From Bacteroidales bacterium UBA1215 (lineage in GTDB: Bacteria; Bacteroidota; Bacteroidia; Bacteroidales; WCHB1-69): a DNA stretch of 64,000 nucleotides. Under the pieces are notes generated by a model that was given only the letters and a program-made list of their open reading frames with translations, was not told where the DNA came from and made no database searches. Every line of letters starts with the position of its first letter. Position 1 is the first letter of the stretch. Positions 25,808-33,595 of this stretch are shown here, piece by piece. The DNA is taken from NCBI GenBank assembly GCA_002309475.1, contig DBXJ01000034.1:13102-77101 (forward strand), given 5' to 3'. The position numbers and the translations under genes were made by a program.

Positions 25808-26368
25808 ATGAATATTTTGAATATCCTATTATCCAGTTCACGGACGGTGTTTACCCCTCAATGGTTAGCCATGACATGTGAAGAAAAAGAACGGCAGTCA
25901 TTACGACGTTCTCTTATTTACTATGCCAAAAAAGGAGCCCTGCTAAATCCGCGAAAGGGCATTTATACCAAACCGGCATACAATGAACAAGAAATGGCTT
26001 GTGCATTGCTAAAACCGTCTTATATCTCTCTTGAGTACGTGTTGGCACGTGCCGGTGTAACGTTTCAATACAGTTCGGATATTACCTGCATCAGCTACCA
26101 AAACCGCATTATCGAAGTGGATAAACGTTCCTATGTATTCCGGCAAATCAATCCCAAAATATGGATGAACATGGCGGGCATTGAACAGCACGACAATATT
26201 GCCATTGCCACACCGGAGCGAGCTTTTCTGGATATGCTCTACCTCAGTAGCGGACAATGCTATTTCGACAATCTGCATCCCTTAAAAAAGAATCTTATCC
26301 GACAAATTTTGCCGGTTTACAATTCTCCGACATTAACCAAACGCGTAGAAATGCTTTTAAATCAATAA
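25808..26368 (+). CDS. AbiEi-type antitoxin (type IV toxin-antitoxin)
   Basis: A 186-residue protein whose N-terminal part is a winged-helix-like domain (about 1-55: FTPQWLAMTCEEKERQSLRRSLIYYAKKGALLNPRKGIYTK, with the diagnostic RKGIYTK strand). The AbiEi C-terminal domain follows, with ISLEYVLARAGV, ISYQNRIIEV and ATPERAFLDMLYLSSG. AbiEi antitoxins neutralise the AbiEii nucleotidyltransferase without direct contact and also repress the operon. The start at 25808 is chosen because the longer ORF would run into the promoter. Only 3 bases separate it from the toxin gene, the usual antitoxin-first order. Confidence 0.85.
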   Translation: MNILNILLSSSRTVFTPQWLAMTCEEKERQSLRRSLIYYAKKGALLNPRKGIYTKPAYNEQEMACALLKPSYISLEYVLARAGVTFQYSSDITCISYQNRIIEVDKRSYVFRQINPKIWMNMAGIEQHDNIAIATPERAFLDMLYLSSGQCYFDNLHPLKKNLIRQILPVYNSPTLTKRVEMLLNQ

Positions 26369-26371
26369 ACT

Positions 26372-27064
26372 ATGGATATCAACAAACACCGCTATTACTT
26401 GACACAATTACTGCTGGCGATATTTCGTCATCCTGAATTATGCAAACTGCTGGCATTCAAAGGAGGCACCTCGCTAATGCTCTTCCATGGCTTGACGCGA
26501 TTTTCTACCGATTTGGATTTTACCTTGTTAGATGCTACAAAATCAAAATATGTATATAAAGAATTACATCGTTTGCTGCTGAAATTCGGCACTATTGACG
26601 ATGAAGCTATGAAATTTTATGGTCTGATTCTGGTGCTCAACTACGGCAAGGACGAACGGATGTTGAAAGTGGAAGTCAGCAATCGCGAATATCCCAACCA
26701 CTATGAAATTCGCTCACTACTCGGCACGGATATTCGTGTTATGACACTACCGGACATGTTTGCACATAAACTATGTGCATTAGGCGAACGAATTACTCCA
26801 CGCGACATCTACGATGTATGGTTTTTCTTGCAAAAACGCACAGCGATTAACGAAGAGATTGTCCGCATGCGTACCAATATGTCCGTCAGCGAGTATGCAC
26901 AACAATGTGCAAAAAAAGTGCGAGAATATAGTTCCCGAATACTGATGCAAGGAATCGGAGATGTTCTCATGGACAATCAATCCAAGAATTTCGCCCGCAA
27001 GCAACTTATCCCCGAAACCGCCTCCGCATTGGAACTATTCGCCACATATCCTTTACTGGCTTAA
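26372..27064 (+). CDS. AbiEii/AbiGii-type nucleotidyltransferase toxin
   Basis: The 230-residue protein has the DUF1814/AbiEii nucleotidyltransferase signature: LAFKGGTSLMLFHGLTRFSTDLDF (about 28-51), containing the GGTS and DLD catalytic motifs. Later it has VMTLPDMFAHKLCALGERITPRDIYDVWFFLQK (about 122-154), with the conserved KLCAL and RD-D motifs. Toxins of this family add nucleotides to tRNA acceptor stems and stop growth; in phage defence they act by abortive infection. All recognisable motif residues are present, so it is probably functional. The antitoxin gene precedes it directly. Confidence 0.9.
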   Translation: MDINKHRYYLTQLLLAIFRHPELCKLLAFKGGTSLMLFHGLTRFSTDLDFTLLDATKSKYVYKELHRLLLKFGTIDDEAMKFYGLILVLNYGKDERMLKVEVSNREYPNHYEIRSLLGTDIRVMTLPDMFAHKLCALGERITPRDIYDVWFFLQKRTAINEEIVRMRTNMSVSEYAQQCAKKVREYSSRILMQGIGDVLMDNQSKNFARKQLIPETASALELFATYPLLA

Positions 27065-27156
27065 CATTTTTCGCGACATTACCTCCAAGAGCATTTCAAA
27101 TGTAATTTATTTGCATTTTCTTGCCCTAAATCTTTGTTTATTTCAAAATTTTGTTG

Positions 27157-27165
27157 TACTTTTGC
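27157..27165 (+). promoter_or_regulatory. Promoter -7 motif for DUF234-type ATPase
   Basis: TACTTTTGC, 64 bases before the ATPase ATG, within the segment shared with the AbiE promoter. Confidence 0.7.
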
Positions 27166-27176
27166 AAGTTGAAAAT

Positions 27177-27207
27177 CGTAACACACATTACGGTAATACG
27201 TGTTACG
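27177..27207. promoter_or_regulatory. Palindromic operator or hairpin, copy 1
   Basis: Interrupted 31-base palindrome CGTAACAC ... ATTAC G GTAAT ... GTGTTACG, 22 bases before the ATPase ATG. Its counterpart at 28619-28649 has CGTAACAT ... ATGTTACG, a paired change on both arms. Confidence 0.7.
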
Positions 27208-27229
27208 TTTATAAAAATTCAAAGAAAAA

Positions 27230-28549
27230 ATGAAATTCTATAATCGTGAAAAGGAGTTGCAGTTATTGCATGAAATTGAGGTTACATCGTGTGAACATTC
27301 GCAGATGACAGTATTGGTAGGACGGAGACGTATCGGGAAAACCAAACTACTACTGAAAGCCATTGAAGGCAAACCGTCTGTATATTTATTTGCCTCACGC
27401 AAAAGTGAAAGTATCCTTTGCCAACAATTTGTTGAAGAAGTGGAGCGATCGTTGAATATGCCTATTGGCCGGTACACGCGTATTGCCGCTCTCTTGGAAC
27501 ATTTGATGCGTATCTCAAAATATACTCCTTTCACGTTGATTATAGATGAATTTCAAGAATTGGAGAAAATAGATTCCTCTATCATTGGCGACATACAACG
27601 GGTTTGGGACCTAAACAAAGACGAAAGCCGGATAAATTTATTACTCAGCGGCAGTGTCTATTCCATGATGAAGCATATCTTTGAGGATGCAAAAGAACCG
27701 CTATTCTCTCGCGCAAGCCATATTATAAATTTAAAGGCTTTCAGCACCGACACACTGAAAACAATTCTTGCAGATTTCAATCCCCACTACACACAAGAAG
27801 ACTTGCTTGCTCTTTACATGTTCACAGGTGGTGTAGCTTGGTATGTAGAACTGCTGATGACGGCCAAAGCATGGACGTGGAAAAAGATGATAGAGGTGAT
27901 TTTTCAAGAACAGTCACTATTTATCAATGAAGGAAAAAATCTGCTAATTGAGGAAATAGGAAAAGAATACAGCATCTATTTCTCCATATTGGAGTGCATT
28001 TCGCGAGGAATAAACACCCGGGGAGATATAGAAAATGCAACAGGGGTGAAGGAAATCGGCGGCTACCTTAGCAAATTAGAGAAAGACTTCGGTATTATTG
28101 CTCAGTTGCGTCCGATATTTAGCAAACCGGCTTCCAAAACCGTCAAATATACTATCTCTGATAACTTCTTGACGATTTGGTTCCGATTTTTCTACAAATA
28201 CATGAATTATGTAGAATCCGATAACTTTACACTACTGAGAAAGATGGTCAAGAGAGACTATCAGACTTGTTCCGGTATTATGTTGGAGCGATATTTCCGT
28301 CAACAAGCTAAAGAATCCGGCAAATACACAGATATCGGACAATTCTGGGACAAGAAAGGACAACACGAAATTGACATAATCCTTGTTAATGAGCAAGAAC
28401 AACTTCTTCGTATAGGAGAAATCAAACGCCAAGCAAAAAACATTGATTTCTACGCCTTACAAAATAAAATAGATCATTTCTTGTCTCTACACCCCCAACT
28501 TCAGCAATATACAAAAGAAATTCTTACATTATCAATGAAAGATATGTAA
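27230..28549 (+). CDS. DUF234-type ATPase with C-terminal nuclease-like domain
   Basis: This 439-residue protein has an N-terminal AAA/archaeal-ATPase type P-loop (VGRRRIGKTKLLL, about 32-44), a Walker B in FTLIIDEFQEL (about 100-110) and the sensor LLLSGSVYSMM. A winged-helix linker (about 240-300) precedes a C-terminal DUF234 region with a PD-(D/E)xK-like core: HEIDIILVNEQEQLLRIGEIKRQ (about 382-404). The function of the family is not settled; such ATPases are frequent in accessory and defence regions. The gene has its own promoter and lies in an intergenic duplication (leader repeats on both sides). It is unlikely to be transcribed only from abiE, because of the 165-base gap. Confidence 0.8.
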   Translation: MKFYNREKELQLLHEIEVTSCEHSQMTVLVGRRRIGKTKLLLKAIEGKPSVYLFASRKSESILCQQFVEEVERSLNMPIGRYTRIAALLEHLMRISKYTPFTLIIDEFQELEKIDSSIIGDIQRVWDLNKDESRINLLLSGSVYSMMKHIFEDAKEPLFSRASHIINLKAFSTDTLKTILADFNPHYTQEDLLALYMFTGGVAWYVELLMTAKAWTWKKMIEVIFQEQSLFINEGKNLLIEEIGKEYSIYFSILECISRGINTRGDIENATGVKEIGGYLSKLEKDFGIIAQLRPIFSKPASKTVKYTISDNFLTIWFRFFYKYMNYVESDNFTLLRKMVKRDYQTCSGIMLERYFRQQAKESGKYTDIGQFWDKKGQHEIDIILVNEQEQLLRIGEIKRQAKNIDFYALQNKIDHFLSLHPQLQQYTKEILTLSMKDM

Positions 28550-28672
28550 TTTATTTGCATTTTTCTAACATAAATCCTTTCTTATCATCTGTTTGTGTGG
28601 TACTTATAAATTCAAAATCGTAACATACATTACGGTAATATATGTTACGTTTGCTAAAAAGAACATAGCAAA
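28545..28672 (+). repeat. Leader direct repeat, copy 2 (after ATPase)
   Basis: Second copy of 27101-27229, starting inside the stop region of the ATPase gene. The promoter motif is ruined (GTACTTATAAAT in place of GTACTTTTGCAAG) while the palindrome is kept. Confidence 0.7.
28619..28649. promoter_or_regulatory. Palindromic operator or hairpin, copy 2
   Basis: 31-base palindrome CGTAACATACATTAC G GTAATATATGTTACG with one mismatched pair, 23 bases before the remnant ATG at 28673. Confidence 0.65.
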
Positions 28673-28744
28673 ATGGATTTTTACTGCGGATTTGTCTATA
28701 AAATGAATATATGCAAAACTATTTGCATTAAGAATTCAAAGTAA
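28673..28744 (+). pseudogene. Short remnant ORF after duplicated leader
   Basis: A 23-codon ORF beginning MDFYCGFVY sits at the position that MKFYNREKE of the intact ATPase holds relative to its own leader, then runs into unrelated sequence and stops. It is read as the vestige of a second ATPase-like gene whose body was deleted. The similarity is limited to the first few codons, so a short leader peptide is an alternative. Confidence 0.4.
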
Positions 28745-28771
28745 GCTCTTTTCGATTCAAAGCATCGGATT

Positions 28772-30934
28772 TTATTCGTTTACAAACACAAAATCCATTT
28801 GTTTTTTAGTTTGATCAACAGCTTTTACCTTCACGCTGACAGCATCTCCCAAGCGGATGGTTTTGCCGCTGTGTTGTCCGATATAGCGATAGTTTTCTTC
28901 GTCATAATAGTAGAAATCGTCTGTCAGCGTTTTCACTGACACCATTCCCTCGCATTTGGAATCATCCAACTGCACCCAGATGCCCCATTTGCTGACACCG
29001 GAGACGACACCGTCGAACACTTGCCCGATCTTGTCGGACAAAAACTCCGCCTGCTTGTATTTAATAGAATTTCTTTCTGCCTCGGTTGCCTTTTGTTCCA
29101 TATCGGAAGCATGTTTGCATTTTTCTTCCAATTCCTCTTTGTTGACAGAAGGTTTTCCGGTTAAATAACGGGTTAACAAACGATGCACCATCAAATCGGG
29201 ATATCGGCGGATAGGAGATGTAAAATGTGTATAATATTTAAATGCCAAACCATAATGTCCAATATTGTCGGTGGAATACACAGCTCGCTGCATGGTTCTA
29301 ATCGCCAGAGTTTGTATCATGTTTTGCTCTTGCCTGCCCTGTATATCTTTCAACAAACCATTCATTGATGCAGATAAATTCTTGCTGCCGGACAGACGCA
29401 TTTGGTAGCCGATTCTTTCCAAGAAGGTATTAAAAGTATTGATTTTTTCATCAGAAGGTTTGTCGTGAACACGATAGACAAAACTTTTGGTCTCCTGATT
29501 TTGGGCTACCTTGCCGATTTTCTCTGCCACTTTGCGATTGGCTAACAACATAAAATCTTCTATCAATTGATGTGAATCGGTGTTTTCACATATATAAACG
29601 CCTATCGGTTTGGCATTTTCGTCTAAGATAAATTTCACTTCCTCTGTGGCGAAATCAATAGCCCCATGGTCAAAACGCTCTTTTCGGAGTATTTTTGCCA
29701 GTCGGTCCAAGGTGAGAATTTCTTCGGCGAATTCACCTTTTTTAGTCTCAATAATTTCCTGCACTTCCTCATAATTAAAGCGTCTATCGGAATTGATGAT
29801 CGACCTGCCTATCCATTGCTTATGGATTTTTGCTTGGTCGTCTAATTCAAAAACAACCGAATAGCACAATTTATCTTCATGGGGTCGCAATGAACAAAGC
29901 AGGTTGCACAATTTTTCCGGCAACATGGGATAGGTTCTATCCACCAAATAGACGGAAGTGCCCCGTTGATAGGCTTCTTGATCTATTGCCCCGCCTTCTT
30001 TCACATAAAAAGATACATCGGCAATATGTACACCCACTTGATAGTGCCCGTTTTCCATTTTTTTAAAAGACAAGGCATCGTCAAAATCTTTTGCATCAGC
30101 AGGATCGATGGTGAAAGTGAGCACATTGCGGAAATCTCTACGGGCATACAATTCTTTTTCCGGAATCGTGGTGGAAATATTTTCCGCCTCCCTCTCTGCT
30201 GCTTTCGGAAATTCCAAAGCAAAATTTTGGTCTATCAAAATAGACTTCATCTCCACATCGTTGTTGCCAGGATATCCCAATACCTGCTTTACGTTTCCAA
30301 AAGGATTTTTCACATGGTCGGACCATTCTGTAATTTCCACTACCACCTTTTGCCCGTTTTTGGCACCGTGAAGGTTTTCCCGTGGAATTAATATGTCAAT
30401 AGGCATATTAACATCATCAGGAATAAAATAAGGAATTGTTCGAGAATAATTAATCGTGCCTACAAACAGTTTTTTGCTACGTTCCAATATCTCCACTACG
30501 CGGCCTTCCGGATGTTTGCCGTTACGGGCGGGAAACAACTGCACCTTCACCCGGTCACCATTGAGAGCATGATGGGTATTGTTGGCAGCAATAAAAACAT
30601 CTTCAATTTCAGGATTTTCTGACAATAGGTAGGCTTTGCCTGTAGGTTTCATCAGCAAACGACCTTCCAAAATATTGTCAGGATTCATTTCTACATGAAT
30701 AGGATTGAGTTTGAATTTGCCTCTTTGACCGACTACCAACACTTGATGCTGCAACATATCGGTAATCGTTTTTTTGACCAATTCCCTGTCACTTTTATCG
30801 TTAATACCTAATTGTGCAGAAACTTGCTTATAGTTAAAATACTGATATGGATTTTTAGAAAAAACTGCCAACACCTGTGCTTCAAACAAGGTATTCGTTG
30901 TAAATTTATCCGATTTCTGTCTTTTTCTTGCCAT
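28772..30934 (-). CDS. rnr: Ribonuclease R (RNB-family exoribonuclease)
   Basis: This 720-residue protein has an N-terminal winged-helix region and cold-shock domains (about 1-220), the RNB catalytic domain (about 255-590), and a C-terminal S1 domain (about 630-715). The RNB domain has FTIDPADAKDFDDALS, YQRGTSVYLVDRTYPMLPEKLCN and HFTSPIRRYPDLMVHRLL; the S1 region includes GVVSGVSKWGIWVQLDD. RNase R is a 3'-5' processive hydrolase that degrades structured RNA and helps rRNA quality control. The longer ORF begins at GTG within the upstream gene; the ATG at 30934, 5 bases after the upstream stop, is preferred. It is the last gene of the deaminase-era-recO operon. Confidence 0.93.
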   Translation of the reverse strand: MARKRQKSDKFTTNTLFEAQVLAVFSKNPYQYFNYKQVSAQLGINDKSDRELVKKTITDMLQHQVLVVGQRGKFKLNPIHVEMNPDNILEGRLLMKPTGKAYLLSENPEIEDVFIAANNTHHALNGDRVKVQLFPARNGKHPEGRVVEILERSKKLFVGTINYSRTIPYFIPDDVNMPIDILIPRENLHGAKNGQKVVVEITEWSDHVKNPFGNVKQVLGYPGNNDVEMKSILIDQNFALEFPKAAEREAENISTTIPEKELYARRDFRNVLTFTIDPADAKDFDDALSFKKMENGHYQVGVHIADVSFYVKEGGAIDQEAYQRGTSVYLVDRTYPMLPEKLCNLLCSLRPHEDKLCYSVVFELDDQAKIHKQWIGRSIINSDRRFNYEEVQEIIETKKGEFAEEILTLDRLAKILRKERFDHGAIDFATEEVKFILDENAKPIGVYICENTDSHQLIEDFMLLANRKVAEKIGKVAQNQETKSFVYRVHDKPSDEKINTFNTFLERIGYQMRLSGSKNLSASMNGLLKDIQGRQEQNMIQTLAIRTMQRAVYSTDNIGHYGLAFKYYTHFTSPIRRYPDLMVHRLLTRYLTGKPSVNKEELEEKCKHASDMEQKATEAERNSIKYKQAEFLSDKIGQVFDGVVSGVSKWGIWVQLDDSKCEGMVSVKTLTDDFYYYDEENYRYIGQHSGKTIRLGDAVSVKVKAVDQTKKQMDFVFVNE

Positions 30935-30939
30935 AAATA

Positions 30940-31284
30940 TTAATGTTTTGTCCACTGTTTGGTGGTGGATTGATAAACCTTTGTTTGTCCGTCTTTCAAG
31001 ACAAACGACAACTCATAAGTAGTATCATTAATAATTTGATAATGAAACAATTCTTCTATCGACTCATCGTCAGGATACAATACCAACAAATCTTTCGGCA
31101 ATGTTTGATGCTTCTTTTGGTATTTATCCAATCTGCCGACAATTTCTTTGCCATAACGAGTAACGGTATTTTCAAACATATCGTCATTTTTGTAGATGGC
31201 AATAATCACCATCACCGCTATGGAGACTATCAATATCAATGCCGACAAAGATACTTTCATATTCCAACGAGTCTTTCCTTTCAT
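30940..31284 (-). CDS. Small membrane-anchored protein of unknown function
   Basis: A 114-residue protein with an N-terminal helix (about 10-30, VSLSALILIVSIAVMVIIAI) and a periplasmic domain of about 80 residues (VGRLDKYQKKHQTLPKDLLVLYPDD ... YELSFVLKDGQTKVYQSTTKQW). The YELSF strand and the terminal tryptophan segment resemble the body of type II pseudopilins, but there is no prepilin peptidase motif or partner genes. That resemblance is therefore only suggestive. It sits between recO and rnr on the same strand, 5 bases before rnr. Confidence 0.6.
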   Translation of the reverse strand: MKGKTRWNMKVSLSALILIVSIAVMVIIAIYKNDDMFENTVTRYGKEIVGRLDKYQKKHQTLPKDLLVLYPDDESIEELFHYQIINDTTYELSFVLKDGQTKVYQSTTKQWTKH

Positions 31285-31336
31285 AATGGTTAATTATTTG
31301 TTTGCATTTTATATCACTTTTTTACTATTTGATGTT

Positions 31337-32041
31337 TTATTCATGCAAAACTGTCCGCAATACATCTAAAGAATGCAAAGCAGACAAATCTATTATATGT
31401 ACTGTATAATATTTCAACAAGGTGTCTAACAATGAATTACGAATACTATATGGGACAATATCCGCTTGTGAGGTTGGAAAAATCGGACTATTGAGCAACT
31501 CGTGCAAATAATAAGCTGTCATTTTATCCATTTCGTTGGCAGTTTGTTGCTCAAAGCGAGCATCAATAATATTAAAAACGCTACCTTGAGAATAATTGTC
31601 CATAGGCATAGAACCCAAACGCATAGCACTATGCAACAAAAATCGTAAATGAAAATCCGGTGAAAAACTATGGCTATAAAAATCCTGCAAAGTTTGATAA
31701 AAGAAATCAAACAAATCGGCATCTTCACCGGCATTGAACAGCAATTTGTATAGCACTTCGTTGATAAACATGGCAACGGCAGTCTTCGTTAACTCGTAAC
31801 CTTCACTACTGACTGAAGATATATATTGTACATCTTTCAAAAAGGCAAAATCGGAAGCATGTTTTTTCTCACTACAAAAATTCACCAACGTCATCGGCTG
31901 CAAAGCCGCCACATTGCTCCCTTTGGACTTACGATAGCACATATAGGAGTTGGTGCCGGTTTCGGTATAGATTTTGACAATATCTTTATTGTCATTGAAA
32001 TCAAATTTCCGTAATACTATGCCTTTTACTTTTTCTACCAT
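31337..32041 (-). CDS. recO: DNA repair protein RecO
   Basis: The 234-residue protein has the RecO N-terminal OB-fold (KVKGIVLRKFDFNDNKDIVKIYTETGTNSYMCY) and the helical C-terminal half found in Bacteroidota RecO (FINEVLYKLL, FDFFYQTLQDF, FHLRFLLHSAMRLG). RecO works with RecR to load RecA onto SSB-coated DNA in gap repair. Sequence conservation is low in this family, but gene order (era-recO) supports the call. The start codon directly adjoins the era stop. Confidence 0.85.
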   Translation of the reverse strand: MVEKVKGIVLRKFDFNDNKDIVKIYTETGTNSYMCYRKSKGSNVAALQPMTLVNFCSEKKHASDFAFLKDVQYISSVSSEGYELTKTAVAMFINEVLYKLLFNAGEDADLFDFFYQTLQDFYSHSFSPDFHLRFLLHSAMRLGSMPMDNYSQGSVFNIIDARFEQQTANEMDKMTAYYLHELLNSPIFPTSQADIVPYSIRNSLLDTLLKYYTVHIIDLSALHSLDVLRTVLHE

Positions 32042-32932
32042 TTAACTACCGTAACCGAATTTTTTTAATCTACTGTCGTCATTACGCCAGTCTTTCTGAA
32101 CTTTTACACTCAACGACAAAAACACTTTGCTGCCAATAAAGTCTTCAATCGCCAATCTGGACTGTGTTCCCAATTCTTTGATAGCCGCTCCTTGATGTCC
32201 TAAAATAATGGCTTTCTGACTTTCTCGTTCTACATATATTGTTGATTCTATTCTTGTTATATTTTGTTCTTCTTTATAACTCGTCACCACCACTTCCACT
32301 CCATAAGGAATTTCTTTCTTATACAGCAAGAGTATTTTCTCTCGAATAATCTCCGATACAAAAAACCGCATAGAACGGTCAGTAAGTTCGTCTTTTGGAA
32401 AATAAGGAGGTGCCACCGGCAAACATTCCACCACTGCCTCCACCACCGATGACACATTGTCATCTTTCAAAGCAGAAATACAACAAGTTTTTTTAGGATG
32501 TATCAATGCTTCCCAATACTGTCGGCATCGCTCAATTTCTTCTGCCGACACCTTGTCTATCTTATTAATGATTAAAATAATGGGAATAGTCAAATGGCTC
32601 ATCTCTTCTACAAGTGCTTCATGGTGATTTTTCTCACCTACTTCTACCATATATAGCAGAATATCACTATCTTGCAGAGCCGTTTCTACATATTGCATCA
32701 TGTATTCCTGCATTTTGTAACTCGGCTTCAACACTCCCGGTGTATCAGAATAGACTATTTGAAAATCTTCTCCATTAACAATGCCCATAATTCTATGACG
32801 AGTGGTTTGGGCTTTGTTGGTGATGATAGACAATCGCTCACCTACCAAAATATTCATCAAAGTGGATTTTCCTACGTTTGGATTACCCAAAATGCTGACA
32901 AAACCTGCCTTATGTTTTTTTTCTTCTTCCAT
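32042..32932 (-). CDS. era: GTPase Era
   Basis: The protein has 296 residues with GTPase motifs G1 GNPNVGKSTLMN (about 17-28), G3 DTPGVLK (about 63-69), G4 INKIDK (about 126-131) and G5 SALK. A C-terminal KH domain follows, with ERESQKAIILGHQGAAIKELG. Era binds the 3' end of 16S rRNA and helps 30S assembly. It is followed by recO without a gap and preceded by the deaminase gene one base away. Confidence 0.95.
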   Translation of the reverse strand: MEEEKKHKAGFVSILGNPNVGKSTLMNILVGERLSIITNKAQTTRHRIMGIVNGEDFQIVYSDTPGVLKPSYKMQEYMMQYVETALQDSDILLYMVEVGEKNHHEALVEEMSHLTIPIILIINKIDKVSAEEIERCRQYWEALIHPKKTCCISALKDDNVSSVVEAVVECLPVAPPYFPKDELTDRSMRFFVSEIIREKILLLYKKEIPYGVEVVVTSYKEEQNITRIESTIYVERESQKAIILGHQGAAIKELGTQSRLAIEDFIGSKVFLSLSVKVQKDWRNDDSRLKKFGYGS

Positions 32933-32933
32933 A

Positions 32934-33413
32934 TCAATAATCTATCTTTCCACTACTTTTTTTCCACATTTCCAATGGCTTGGATGAATCCAAATCGGTA
33001 ATATGTATGGTTTTCAGATGTCGCAATTCCATTTTTAAGTTAATCTCTTGATAAATAAATTCATCATCAAAGCCTGCATCGGCTGCTTGAAATCTGTCGG
33101 CAGCAAACACCAATCTTGCCGGACGAGCCCAATAAATGGCACCTAAACACATAGGACAAGGCTCACAACTTGCATAAATAGTACAACCTTCCAACTGAAA
33201 AGCATTCAATTGACTACAAGCATTTCTAATAGCTGTCACCTCTGCATGTGCGGTAGGATCGTTGTTGGCAGTTACCCTATTGGCACCTGTTGCCACTATT
33301 TTTCCGTCCTTAACGACTATAGCAGCAAATGGTCCTCCTTGGCTTTCAACATTTTTTACTGCCAAATCGATTGCCTGTTGCAGAAAATACCTATCCTCAT
33401 CCTTTTGACACAT
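32934..33413 (-). CDS. Nucleoside deaminase, guanine deaminase-like
   Basis: A 159-residue zinc deaminase of the CDA/TadA fold: zinc ligands in HAEVTAIRNAC (His and catalytic Glu, about 59-69) and PCPMCLGAIYWA (two Cys, about 89-100). The overall size and the tail with FDDEFIYQEI resemble B. subtilis-type GuaD guanine deaminase, which converts guanine to xanthine. The TadA tRNA deaminase is the main alternative, but the domain-swapped C-terminus fits GuaD better. The longer ORF starts at TTG inside the promoter motif (33425-33433), so the ATG at 33413 is used. First gene of the operon ending with rnr. Confidence 0.8.
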   Translation of the reverse strand: MCQKDEDRYFLQQAIDLAVKNVESQGGPFAAIVVKDGKIVATGANRVTANNDPTAHAEVTAIRNACSQLNAFQLEGCTIYASCEPCPMCLGAIYWARPARLVFAADRFQAADAGFDDEFIYQEINLKMELRHLKTIHITDLDSSKPLEMWKKSSGKIDY

Positions 33414-33424
33414 AACTCTTTTTT

Positions 33425-33433
33425 GCAAAAATA
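33425..33433 (-). promoter_or_regulatory. Promoter -7 motif for deaminase-era-recO-rnr operon
   Basis: Minus strand TATTTTTGC, 11 bases before the ATG at 33413. Confidence 0.7.
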
Positions 33434-33571
33434 TCTAAAATTTATGACACTTATGACACTCTTGTTAAATTTTTATACACATATTTGAGTGAAAATTTTT
33501 TATAAATTGCTTTTTGATGCTATGTCATTTCTATACTAAATAAATAGACAAAAAATGCCGAAAAAAAATTG

Positions 33572-33580
33572 TACTTTTGC
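33572..33580 (+). promoter_or_regulatory. Promoter -7 motif for MATE gene
   Basis: TACTTTTGC, 15 bases upstream of the ATG at 33596. It lies inside the longest ORF, ruling out its TTG start. Confidence 0.7.
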
Positions 33581-33595
33581 AAAATTGACTACAAG

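Larger units (their letters stand above)
27101..27229 (+). repeat. Leader direct repeat, copy 1 (upstream of ATPase)
   Basis: A 129-base stretch starts TGTAATTTATTTGCATTTT and ends at the ATPase start codon. It is repeated imperfectly at 28545-28672 with the same spacing to an ATG. It carries a TACTTTTGC promoter motif (27157-27165) and the palindrome 27177-27207. Confidence 0.75.

Noticed and set aside
30940..31284. Type II pseudopilin gene
   Set aside because: The C-terminal strand pattern is only loosely similar; there is no prepilin cleavage motif and no secretion genes nearby.
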